Shown piece by piece: positions 1 through 7,225 of a stretch of 64,000 nt of DNA. This stretch comes from JACKFE01 sp050248735. Lineage in GTDB: Bacteria > Nitrospirota > Nitrospiria > Nitrospirales > UBA8639. A model generated the notes under the pieces. It saw only the letters and a program-made list of their open reading frames with translations. It had not been told where the DNA came from and did no database searches. Position numbers and translations under genes: made by a program. The stretch is from assembly GCA_050248735.1 (NCBI GenBank), contig JBFWRU010000009.1, forward strand, positions 1 to 64,000. The letters run 5' to 3'. Every line of letters starts with the position of its first letter. The first letter of the stretch is position 1.

Positions 1-63
1 TCGCTCGATGACCTGCTTGACCGCTTCTTCTTTGAACTCGTCCGCAAATTTTCCCTTGGTCAT
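1..63 (-). mobile_element. IS3-family transposase OrfA, N-terminal fragment running off the window
   Basis: The minus strand from 63 encodes the first 21 residues of a protein beginning MTKGKFADEFKEEAVKQVIE, the typical N-terminus of IS3-family OrfA (helix-turn-helix DNA-binding subunit). An AGGAGG ribosome binding site lies about 9 nt before the ATG. The gene continues past the left edge, so its integrity cannot be judged. The AT-rich sequence and the TGTCCACC-like motif near 90-115 may be the element's terminal repeat; I infer this from position only. Confidence 0.75.
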
Positions 64-211
64 TCCGAATCCTCCTCTGCTTTAATTTAAAGCTTAGGAG
101 TGTCCACCGATATAGAGCAAGTTCACTTTCATTATTTCCTTTTCCAATTGTTGGTGTCACCTTCGGCGCTCCGAACTCCTAGAACTATTTTCAAGTAGAT
201 AGAAAATTTTT

Positions 212-291
212 GTGATCGGTCCTGGCGTAGAACCTTGCCAGGCTGGACAGTAAATATTTTCATCACCATCCAGCCTGGCTTCCCCGATCAC
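212..291. repeat. Large two-tier inverted repeat next to the IS end
   Basis: Outer arms GTGATCGG (212-219) and CCGATCAC (284-291) pair perfectly. Inner arms GCCAGGCTGGA (237-247) and TCCAGCCTGGC (269-279) are an 11-bp perfect inverted repeat around an AT-rich loop. The whole could fold as a cruciform or a structured RNA. No ORF uses it. It may be a miniature element or a remnant of IS-associated DNA. Confidence 0.6.
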
Positions 292-382
292 TTAAATAAT
301 GAATGAGTTTAGATGGCTTGGCGATTTCCGTTGATCTTTTCAAGAAGGTTCCTATGCTTACCTGAACCATTCGTCTCATGGA

Positions 383-817
383 TCACGGAAAGACATTTTC
401 CCGCGAAACCACGTCTTCCCATTGAAAGGGAACCTGGGTTAGCAGGTCTTCAATTTCCTCGCAGTATTCGCCTTCCACTATTTCCCGTACTTTTCCGACC
501 AAGGGATCGATGGCGGCTAATGCCTGTTCCTTGGTTGCAAACGGCCCGATCTTCCGCGTCTGCATACCTGTCACTTGGAACCGAAGATATATTAAAGGTT
601 GTCTGTTAGGGCCTTTGGTTTTCATAAACCAGTCCTGATTGAGTGGTGTTTCCAGTTCATAGGGAAATTCAGGAATTGACGCAGTTGGAAGGGAGGATTG
701 GGTAGCATTACAAACGCTGGTCCGTTTTTTTTCGGTCGCGGCCTTGATTGGCTTTAGCTTGCGTTTTTGTTCTCGGCCTTGAATCCGGCGCTTCTTTGAT
801 GGTAGTGCGTGAGACAT
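383..817 (-). CDS. Hypothetical basic-N-terminus protein (144 aa)
   Basis: I do not recognise the family. The first 35 residues are very basic (Lys/Arg-rich), followed by a folded-looking region with an YLRFQVTGMQTRKIGPF segment and an acidic C-terminus. A good AAGGAGGATC ribosome binding site precedes the ATG, which supports a real gene. The start of the protein resembles a nucleic-acid-binding tail. It lies alone between the IS remnant and tRNA-Gln. The moderate size and lone position suggest accessory DNA. There is no signal peptide or membrane segment. Confidence 0.65.
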   Translation of the reverse strand: MSHALPSKKRRIQGREQKRKLKPIKAATEKKRTSVCNATQSSLPTASIPEFPYELETPLNQDWFMKTKGPNRQPLIYLRFQVTGMQTRKIGPFATKEQALAAIDPLVGKVREIVEGEYCEEIEDLLTQVPFQWEDVVSRENVFP

Positions 818-867
818 GGTGATCCTCCTTTGAAGAGTGGGTAAAGGAGGAATTGAGAAGAATCAGG

Positions 868-909
868 AAAGCCTTTTTAAAGTCTACATACAGTCTACAA
901 AAAGGCTTT
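868..909. terminator. Inverted repeat, probable terminator between tRNA-Gln and the hypothetical gene
   Basis: AAAGCCTTTTT (868-878) and AAAAAGGCTTT (899-909) are perfect 11-bp arms. The loop contains a small direct repeat (AGTCTACA twice). It follows the tRNA on the minus strand by about 36 nt, so it likely terminates the tRNA transcript. Confidence 0.5.
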
Positions 910-945
910 TGCTTTGAATGGATCTTCTAAAACCCTTGTTAATTG

Positions 946-1019
946 TGGCTGGGGGACCAGGAATCGAACCTGGGTTCTAAGATCCAAAATCTTATGTCTT
1001 GCCCCTAGACGATCCCCCA
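946..1019 (-). tRNA. tRNA-Gln (anticodon TTG), CCA encoded
   Basis: Read on the minus strand, the acceptor arms TGGGGGA/TCCCCCA pair, the D-stem is GTCT/AGAC, and the anticodon stem TAAGA/TCTTA encloses the loop TTTTGGA with anticodon TTG. The T-stem CCAGG/CCTGG encloses TTCGATT. The discriminator is G and the terminal CCA is genome-encoded (946-948). The cloverleaf is complete. tRNA genes are common integration sites, and the accessory-looking DNA to the left would fit that. Confidence 0.95.
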
Positions 1020-1072
1020 ACCGAGCCCACACTTTAAGACGTGACAGCCCAAAGCGTCAAGCACGTTCCAGG

Positions 1073-1735
1073 TCAGTATACGCGGCCATAGACCAGCCAA
1101 TGGCGATCATCGGGCACATCCACCATCAGTCGGCTGAGGTTTAATTCGGCCAGTTGGGCAGCCACCTCATCTTCGGTAAAGGCGGCCAAAAGTGAGTTGA
1201 AAAAATCCTGTCGAAGTTGTTCCGGCTCGTTGGCCGCATACTGCTCCACCAGTGCCCTGGCTGCCTCCTCGGACTCGGGCCGCAACAGATCCATCACCAA
1301 CACCGGCCCGCCTGGTTTCATGAAGTTCTTGACCCCAAACCAAAACCGTAAGGGGTTGGGAACATGGTGAACCAGGCTATTGGAAATGAGCGCGTCAGCC
1401 GGAGCGTCCAAAGACAGATCCTGAAATCGGCGGCAAAGAAATGTAAGACGATGCTGTAGTCCTGCCTCCTGAGCCATGCGGTTGGCCCAGTCAATCATGG
1501 GAGCGGACGCATCCACCCCGGTTACGCGACAGGTAGCATGCTTCCTGACCAATCGGATGGGAATGTCCCCTGGACCACAACCCAAATCAAGAATATGCGC
1601 TTTGTCCAGATCCTCATATAACCCCAGGAATTGTTCCACGAACCCCTGATTCTCTGACTCAAAGTCGGCCCGGGCATAGGCCAGCACCTGATCGGGATCA
1701 TCCATGACTTCCGCTTCCAAACGACGATCTATCAC
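1073..1735 (-). CDS. Class I SAM-dependent methyltransferase
   Basis: This is a Rossmann-type methyltransferase. Motif I DLGCGPGD lies near residues 50-57, the acidic ribose-binding VDAS about 25 residues later, and SNSLVHHV and LVMDLLRP follow in the order usual for the UbiE/Methyltransf_11 class. The substrate cannot be read from sequence. An ATG exists at 1765, but I prefer the GTG at 1735: it overlaps the upstream MOSC gene's stop as GTGA and has GGAGG 4 nt before it. The two genes are therefore probably translationally coupled. The product should be cytosolic. The alternative start would add 10 residues. Confidence 0.85.
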   Translation of the reverse strand: MIDRRLEAEVMDDPDQVLAYARADFESENQGFVEQFLGLYEDLDKAHILDLGCGPGDIPIRLVRKHATCRVTGVDASAPMIDWANRMAQEAGLQHRLTFLCRRFQDLSLDAPADALISNSLVHHVPNPLRFWFGVKNFMKPGGPVLVMDLLRPESEEAARALVEQYAANEPEQLRQDFFNSLLAAFTEDEVAAQLAELNLSRLMVDVPDDRHWLVYGRVY

Positions 1736-2220
1736 AACGCCTCCATTGGTTCGCCGACCATGCAAACCCGGTCACCCTGGTGCACCCATCCATCATGCAC
1801 GACACGGGCATAGAGCCGACTCCATCCCGGAAAATGATCCTGTGAAATACGACGATATTGACCATCGGCAAACCATCGCGCATTTTGTCGGCAGGGCTCA
1901 CAATAACTGGTCAGTTCAATCACGACATCCTCTCCAATATGAAGCCGATCGCCAGGTTGCAGCCGATCCCAAACTAATCCGGCGATCGTCAAATTTTCGC
2001 CGGAAGCTCCAGGGGCAATGGAATGGCCTTCCTCCTGCAAAGCCAGTATTTTTTCCCATGCATACACGCAGAGAGCCCGGTCAGGCCCGCCATGATGTGT
2101 CCGATTTCGCTGACGATCCCCTTCGATGCCCGCATGGATAATTTGGGCTTGCTGGACGGGCAATTTCGGCACTCCGCCCGAGGAGATATTAATCTGATAC
2201 AAATATGGCAGCACACCCAT
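1732..2220 (-). CDS. MOSC-domain protein
   Basis: This 162-residue protein matches the MOSC (molybdenum cofactor sulfurase C-terminal) fold. It has an HHGGPDRALCVYAWE block near residues 42-56, PGASGENLTIAGL near 70-82, GDRLHIGEDVVIELTSYCEPC around the candidate cofactor/sulfur Cys, and a C-terminal GDRV segment. Relatives such as YiiM/YuaD bind molybdenum cofactor or handle its sulfur ligand, but no such activity can be assigned here. Its stop overlaps the start of the downstream methyltransferase. A length of about 160 residues is typical for stand-alone MOSC proteins. Confidence 0.85.
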   Translation of the reverse strand: MGVLPYLYQINISSGGVPKLPVQQAQIIHAGIEGDRQRNRTHHGGPDRALCVYAWEKILALQEEGHSIAPGASGENLTIAGLVWDRLQPGDRLHIGEDVVIELTSYCEPCRQNARWFADGQYRRISQDHFPGWSRLYARVVHDGWVHQGDRVCMVGEPMEAL

Positions 2221-2319
2221 GGACGATCACAAATCCTGTCACCTCTGGGAAAGTGCTTGGATGGTAGCGGGTGTTCTTCCGGTGGTCAACGAAACTTCTT
2301 CCCCAAAAAAACGAGAGTG

Positions 2320-3081
2320 CTACCACCTTCCAGGGACAACCTCACGGATAAACTCAACGAAAACCTGATAATAAGCTGACCCTCCCACATAGGGCACATC
2401 GTTATGTCCAGCCCCGGGCACGCCATACCACCGTTTGGGTTTCCGAGCGGCGTCGAAAACCTGCCGCCCCAGAGAGACCGGCACAATAGAGTCCTCCTCA
2501 CCATGCATTACCAGAACGGGGATGGTCAGCCTTGCCACCTTATCCACCAGGTTGAACTCGACATTTACGAACCAATGAGCCGGCAACCCTAAATAATGAT
2601 GATCGGCCATGGCCTGGATAGCGGGAAACGTCCCCTCAAGGATTAACCCGGCTGCGGCACGCTTGGTGGCAATTTCCCCGGCCACAGGCCCTCCAAGGGA
2701 CCGGCCAAACAGAACAATTCGATCCGAAGGGATACGCCGTTGTTGAACAAGGTAATCATAGGCGGTCAAGGCATCCTGATAGAATCCCGACTCAGACGGA
2801 GTACCCATACTCCGCCCATAGCCCCGGTAATCAAAGAGGAAGATAGAGATGCCTCGTTGATAGAGTTCCGCCACATTACTCAGTCGATGACTGATATTGC
2901 CGGCATTTCCATGGCACCACAGGAGAACCGGCCGATCCGGTCCCGCATCCACAAACCATCCGAATACCGTGATGGTCTCATCAACGGGAAACCAGACCTC
3001 CTCTAAAGGCAGGCCACTCAATGTCGCCCAATTCCGATCTTCCCAGGGCGAGGGCTGAAAAACAAAGAGGTCTTCAAACAT
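2320..3081 (-). CDS. Alpha/beta hydrolase (BEM46/ABHD13-like)
   Basis: This serine hydrolase has the oxyanion-hole motif HGNAGN at residues 57-62, FDYRGYGRS near 83-91 and the nucleophile elbow GRSLGG at 126-131 (Ser128). A VMHGEEDSIVP acid segment and GAGHND supply the Asp and His of the triad. The family includes membrane-associated esterases and thioesterases of unknown substrate. There is no clear signal peptide; the N-terminus (MFEDLFVFQPSP) is only mildly hydrophobic. It is divergent from apaH, with about 100 nt between starts holding both promoters. Confidence 0.88.
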   Translation of the reverse strand: MFEDLFVFQPSPWEDRNWATLSGLPLEEVWFPVDETITVFGWFVDAGPDRPVLLWCHGNAGNISHRLSNVAELYQRGISIFLFDYRGYGRSMGTPSESGFYQDALTAYDYLVQQRRIPSDRIVLFGRSLGGPVAGEIATKRAAAGLILEGTFPAIQAMADHHYLGLPAHWFVNVEFNLVDKVARLTIPVLVMHGEEDSIVPVSLGRQVFDAARKPKRWYGVPGAGHNDVPYVGGSAYYQVFVEFIREVVPGRW

Positions 3082-3181
3082 AGAGGTATTGTATCAAGGA
3101 TGCGAGAAAAAGGGCGTTTCAGGTTTCGAGTCCCTGTAGAATCAGGTACAATTTTTTCTTATTCATTGGGAGAGCGCAGCC

Positions 3182-3982
3182 ATGTCCACATACGTGATTG
3201 GCGATGTCCAGGGGTGTATGAACGCCCTGCACCGACTCCTGGATCGGATTGCCTTTGATCCAACGGTCGACCGCCTCTGGTTTGTGGGAGACCTGGTCAA
3301 TCGCGGAACGCAATCACTCGAAGTTCTCCGGTTTGTGAAACAACTGGGGTCGGCTGCAATCACCGTATTGGGCAATCATGACCTCCATCTGCTGGCCATT
3401 TGGGCCCGGGTCACACATTTGAATAAAAAAGATACGCTGAGCGCCGTCCTGGAAGCGTCCGATTCGGACGAACTGCTCAACTGGCTTCGACACTGTCCGT
3501 TGGCTCATTGGGAGGACGGCTATTTAATGATTCATGCCGGTGTACTGCCGGCCTGGACCCTGGACGAGACCTTACATCTGGCCAAAGAAGTCGAAGAAGC
3601 CTTGCAGCATGACAACTTCAGGAAATGGCTGCCAGCCATTTACTTTCGAGATACCACGTCGCCCGAAGCTCCCGACAAGCGTTTAGGGATGACGACAAAC
3701 GTTCTGACTCGCCTTCGTGTATGCACACCGGATGGCGTTCCTGATTTTTCATTTAAGGGTCCACCCCATCAAGCTCCGCAGGGATACCTGCCCTGGTTTC
3801 ACATCCCTCAGCGAGCCACGCAATCCATCAATATGCTCTTTGGCCATTGGTCGGCTTTAGGCGTCGTCACGGAATCGCATATTTGGGCCTTAGATGGTGG
3901 ATGCGTTTGGGGACGGGAGTTGGTAGCCCTCCGCTTGTCAGACCATCAGCTGTTTCGAGTTTCCTGTTCGCCTAACCTCTAA
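3182..3982 (+). CDS. apaH: Bis(5'-nucleosyl)-tetraphosphatase, symmetrical
   Basis: ApaH hydrolyses Ap4A into two ADP, removing a stress alarmone and decapping Np4-capped RNAs. The metallophosphatase motifs are in order: GDVQGC (residues 7-12), GDLVNRG (36-42) and GNHD (64-67), then MIHAG and the C-terminal FGHWSALG and ALDGGCVWG blocks. A length of 266 residues is close to that of E. coli ApaH. GGGAGAGC lies just upstream of the ATG. Nothing is odd; it appears monocistronic, followed by a 275-nt regulatory gap. Confidence 0.95.
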   Translation: MSTYVIGDVQGCMNALHRLLDRIAFDPTVDRLWFVGDLVNRGTQSLEVLRFVKQLGSAAITVLGNHDLHLLAIWARVTHLNKKDTLSAVLEASDSDELLNWLRHCPLAHWEDGYLMIHAGVLPAWTLDETLHLAKEVEEALQHDNFRKWLPAIYFRDTTSPEAPDKRLGMTTNVLTRLRVCTPDGVPDFSFKGPPHQAPQGYLPWFHIPQRATQSINMLFGHWSALGVVTESHIWALDGGCVWGRELVALRLSDHQLFRVSCSPNL

Positions 3983-4023
3983 CGCGCTCATTCCTTTTCC
4001 ATCCGTGAAATCGTTTCCGCCTG

Positions 4024-4061
4024 GTATCCAATCGGATACACCTTCGTATCTTATTAGATAA
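4024..4061 (+). promoter_or_regulatory. Tandem palindromic operator, copy A
   Basis: Two 16-bp palindromes, GTATCCAATCGGATAC (4024-4039) and GTATCTTATTAGATAA (4046-4061), start 22 bp apart, so they face the same side of the helix. The same arrangement recurs at 9594-9630 and 11376-11412. They end 105 bp upstream of a sigma-54-like promoter, the geometry of an enhancer site for a dimeric NtrC-type activator. The binding protein is inferred, not shown. Confidence 0.7.
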
Positions 4062-4166
4062 CACCTCTCAAGATCACAACCGCACTTCGTCATTCCAGGC
4101 TTTACCGATCTGGTCATTTACCCCATTTTTCAAAGGATTTAAGAGAAAAATCCGCTTTGGTCCGAT

Positions 4167-4182
4167 CGGCACCGGACTTGCT
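4167..4182 (+). promoter_or_regulatory. Sigma-54 (-24/-12) promoter
   Basis: CGGCACCGGACTTGCT matches TGGCAC-N5-TTGCW with the GG (4168-4169) and GC (4180-4181) exactly 10 nt apart. It lies 76 nt before the ATG of the 115-residue protein and downstream of the tandem palindromes. Confidence 0.65.
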
Positions 4183-4257
4183 TTTCCCTACGTTAACAAG
4201 AGTGATTCCAAAGGCCATCATGGTTGTATTCACGTCCGGAGTAAGGAGAGAAATCAG

Positions 4258-4605
4258 ATGAAGATTCCTGCGAAACCCACTCGACTTGTGGAATCAAATC
4301 AGCCAAGACCTTCTACTCGGAAAAAACGTCGGCGTCATACGCGTATCCACCTTGAGGCCTTGCGACCACCGACTGCGATTCCCACAATGGAGTCCTTGTC
4401 CTGTTGTCCAAAATGCCAAGGATTAATTTATGTGGACGGGGGTGAAACCCTTACGGAAAAGGTGATCCGGTGTTTGAATTGCGGGTGGCAACCCTATCAT
4501 CGATTCAGCCAATTTGAAGAACCGGAAGAAGCCCGCACGATGAGAGCGCTGACCATTCAAATCGGATCCTATGACGATGATCGTACCCAATCCGTGAATT
4601 TTTAA
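4258..4605 (+). CDS. Small zinc-ribbon protein with basic N-terminus
   Basis: This 115-residue protein has a Lys/Arg-rich N-terminal third and then a CPKC-N20-CLNC pattern (residues 51-54 and 75-78), a plausible four-cysteine zinc ribbon. GTAAGGAGAGAAATCAG before the ATG gives a good ribosome binding site. I do not recognise the family; the shape suggests a nucleic-acid-binding or regulatory protein. It has its own sigma-54-type promoter and tandem operator, and no partner immediately follows. Its membership in the peptide/receptor locus is inferred from the shared operator only. Confidence 0.65.
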   Translation: MKIPAKPTRLVESNQPRPSTRKKRRRHTRIHLEALRPPTAIPTMESLSCCPKCQGLIYVDGGETLTEKVIRCLNCGWQPYHRFSQFEEPEEARTMRALTIQIGSYDDDRTQSVNF

Positions 4606-4938
4606 AGACTGATCATAAACCATACGTGCTCATATATCGGCTCCGTGGATAATGCCGGAAACAGACTGTTGAGTGAAGCGGGAGTAAAATCTGCATTTCA
4701 TTTGTCAGACCAGATCCGACGCATGAAATCTCGAGTTTTCCCGATCCATCCAGATCCTTCCAACGATTTCTTTCTGCAGCCAAAAGGAGTAAGCATCTGA
4801 CATCAAAGATGTCTCGTTTCTAAACCACGGCTGCACCTGCCACTTTCAGCTATCATAGTCTCCTCCTCTCTTCTGAATCATTGAGAGTATTTTCTCCCTC
4901 AAAAAAATCGGGTTTTTTCCATCGACTCGGTATCATCC
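4606..4938. other. Non-coding stretch before the receptor pseudogene
   Basis: I see no supported gene in these 333 nt. There is a pyrimidine-rich tract (4858-4880) and a poly-A/poly-T hairpin-like segment around 4901-4920, but no convincing promoter. It could be decayed sequence belonging to the receptor pseudogene downstream. Confidence 0.4.
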
Positions 4939-6257
4939 TTGCCTCTCCCAGGGAGGAGGGAGAGGTGCGCCTCCTGTATAGACTACTCAGTGAATACTAA
5001 GGACTCTCAAGAGGAAGGCTTCCTGAGAATGTTGAACGGTCAACCATTCAGCATATCCAAGATGGCCCCAATAGCATTGGCCGGTATCCTGGAAGTATCT
5101 CCGGCTATCCATGCCAGAGCGGATGACTCCAGCAAGACACAATCTCCCGACGATTCCAACCTACTCAACCTCGTCCAAGATGATTTGGAGTTCCTCCAGG
5201 AAGAAACCGTCTCCATCGCCTCACGATACGAACAACCCATTTTCGAAACATCGGTTAATGAATTTGTGATCGCTTTTTCGGCGTGTTCCGGGCATGGAAG
5301 CCATACAGACGACAGGGGCGGATTTAATATGAGCGTACAAGGAAAGATCCAATTGGTTTCCAACAAACTGCTTGTCCAGATCCATGGAGGATCTATATTA
5401 ATCGATGCAGCGGCGACTGTAGATTGGCGGTTGCTATCGGTGATCTTGCCAGCAATTAAGCGCAGTGAAATCGTGAAGGGACCGGCCTCGTTCATTCATG
5501 CTTTTAGTGCCTTTGAGGAGGTGATAAATATCACTACCAAATTTCCTCAAGAAAAGGACCCCCATAGAGTTCAATTCATTGAGAGTACGGTAGGGTTATT
5601 GGGTGCCAAGGTCTCGGTAGAAGGATCCCAGAAACAATGGGGATATCGGTTTTCACTCGCCTATATCCAAAATCACCATTGGCCCCCTTGGGACGGACTG
5701 GCCTTTCATGACCATCAGGCCAATCTTGGCACTGAATACGATCTTGGAGAGTACGCTCGATTTTCGGCAGCCGATGGTGGCAATTATGCCATGAAATTTG
5801 ATGAACCGACTGGGGCAACGGCTCAGGATAACACGCAGGTGACGCAAGGTTATGTTCACGGGGGATACCACACCGCGAACGTACGCATTCAAAGGTTTTG
5901 GAATAGCTATCCCACCTCGGATGACTTCGTCTCCAAAGTAATCTGGGATTGTCCGGTGAAACCGGAGTACATTTTGTGAATGCTTCGATCCATCCCCTTG
6001 CCTCGGCCTTTACCACTCTGGCCCCTTTTGGGGTAGTCGCACCTGACACTCGCGTCGAACCGTATACTTTGTTGAATCTTCTGGCAGGATATATTTATTG
6101 GATGGACCGGGCTGAAGTTGCCGTATCCGTGCTCAATGCCCTCAACGACAAACATAGGGAACATCCATTGGGTGATACGATTAAGAATCGACACTCGGCT
6201 GTCTCACACTTCGATATTAAGGAACACAACGACCTTAGATTCATGACGACATCATGA
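4939..6257 (+). pseudogene. Decayed TonB-dependent receptor, paralogue of the intact copy at 11.5 kb
   Basis: The first reading frame (to 5979) aligns with the intact TBDR: LEFLQEETVSIA and the EQPI start of the plug, then the IKR-EIVKGPAS plug core and NI-TK. About 30 plug residues (the AEDIRHSGAKDLPTILRR region of the intact copy) are missing or scrambled, and most of the middle of the barrel is deleted. The C-terminal part resumes in another frame from about 5949 (SGETGVHF...) and ends with the shared motif AEVAVSV-NALNDKH-EHPLG-TIKN near 6111-6190, lacking the final barrel strand. I read one internal deletion set plus a frameshift near 5949-5955. A folded outer-membrane barrel is unlikely. 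The last codons overlap the next gene as ATGA, so the fragment still sits in an operon. Confidence 0.8.
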
Positions 6258-7225
6258 GCACACGATTATCAACAGGGCGGAATATCTTCTTCAGGGAGTC
6301 CTGTGCCCGGTGGCTTGTCGTGCTCATATCGTTTGTTGCTGCGATGATCGCCGGACCGATTTCTCTCCAGGCGGAAGAAATCGCCATTCTGAAATCGGCC
6401 AACATCAGCGCCTACACCGAAGCCATTGAGGGATTTAAATCCCGCCTGCCGCCCTCAGCTCAAATCACGCTTGAATACGATCTTCAGGGTGACATGGCCA
6501 AGGGACGCAATTTGGCCCGACGCATCCGTGCATCCGATGCGAAGATTGTACTGGCTGTCGGGTTAAAGGCCGCTCTGGCGGCCAAACTCGAAATCCTGGA
6601 CATTCCGGTCATTTATTGCCTGGTACTGGACCCCGATAAATACGGGTTGCCCTCCAGCAACATGGTCGGCCTATCACTGGACCTCCCTTTCCAAGACCAC
6701 GTCAAACCCTTGAAGTCTTTGTTGCCGAAGGCTTCGCGATTGGGCGTGCTCTTCGATCCGCAAAAAACCTCGGGCATGGTCAAACAATTAAAGCAGGAGG
6801 CCAAATCGCTCGGATTCACCATCCTCGCGGAAGAAGTGCAAGCCGAACAGGATATTCCCAAGGCCCTCAATGCGCTGCCTTCCGATATCGATGCGTTGTG
6901 GTTGCTGCCGGACAGCACGGTCCTCACGGAAGACTCCCTGGACTTTTTGATGAGCTGGACTCTGGAACGCCATATCCCGGTAGCGGGATTTTCAGCGGGC
7001 CTGGTCAAAAGCGGAGCCTTGGTCGCCACCTATTTGAAGTATGCCGATACCGGCCATCAAGCCGCTAACCTGGCCAAAGACCTGATGCAAAATGCCAAGT
7101 CGCCTGTCCTCGGAACGTCCGTCACACCGGATACGGTTCATCGGTCCGTGAACCAGAAAACGGCCACTTACCTGGGGTTATCACTCCCCCCAAACTTACT
7201 GAGGCAATTTGATGAACGATTCTAA
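6254..7225 (+). CDS. ABC-type periplasmic binding protein (PF04392/COG2984-like)
   Basis: This 323-residue protein has an N-terminal signal-type helix (WLVVLISFVAAMIAGPISLQA, cleavage near residue 40), then EEIAILKSANISAYTEAIEGF and alternating alpha/beta segments. VGLSLDLPFQDHVKPLKSLLPKASRLGVLFDP is typical of the TrpX/PF04392 substrate-binding group. Ligands of that group are poorly known. No permease or ATPase follows; a sensor kinase does, overlapping by about 14 nt, so the protein may act as a periplasmic sensor partner. Its ATG overlaps the stop of the receptor pseudogene. Confidence 0.8.
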   Translation: MSTRLSTGRNIFFRESCARWLVVLISFVAAMIAGPISLQAEEIAILKSANISAYTEAIEGFKSRLPPSAQITLEYDLQGDMAKGRNLARRIRASDAKIVLAVGLKAALAAKLEILDIPVIYCLVLDPDKYGLPSSNMVGLSLDLPFQDHVKPLKSLLPKASRLGVLFDPQKTSGMVKQLKQEAKSLGFTILAEEVQAEQDIPKALNALPSDIDALWLLPDSTVLTEDSLDFLMSWTLERHIPVAGFSAGLVKSGALVATYLKYADTGHQAANLAKDLMQNAKSPVLGTSVTPDTVHRSVNQKTATYLGLSLPPNLLRQFDERF

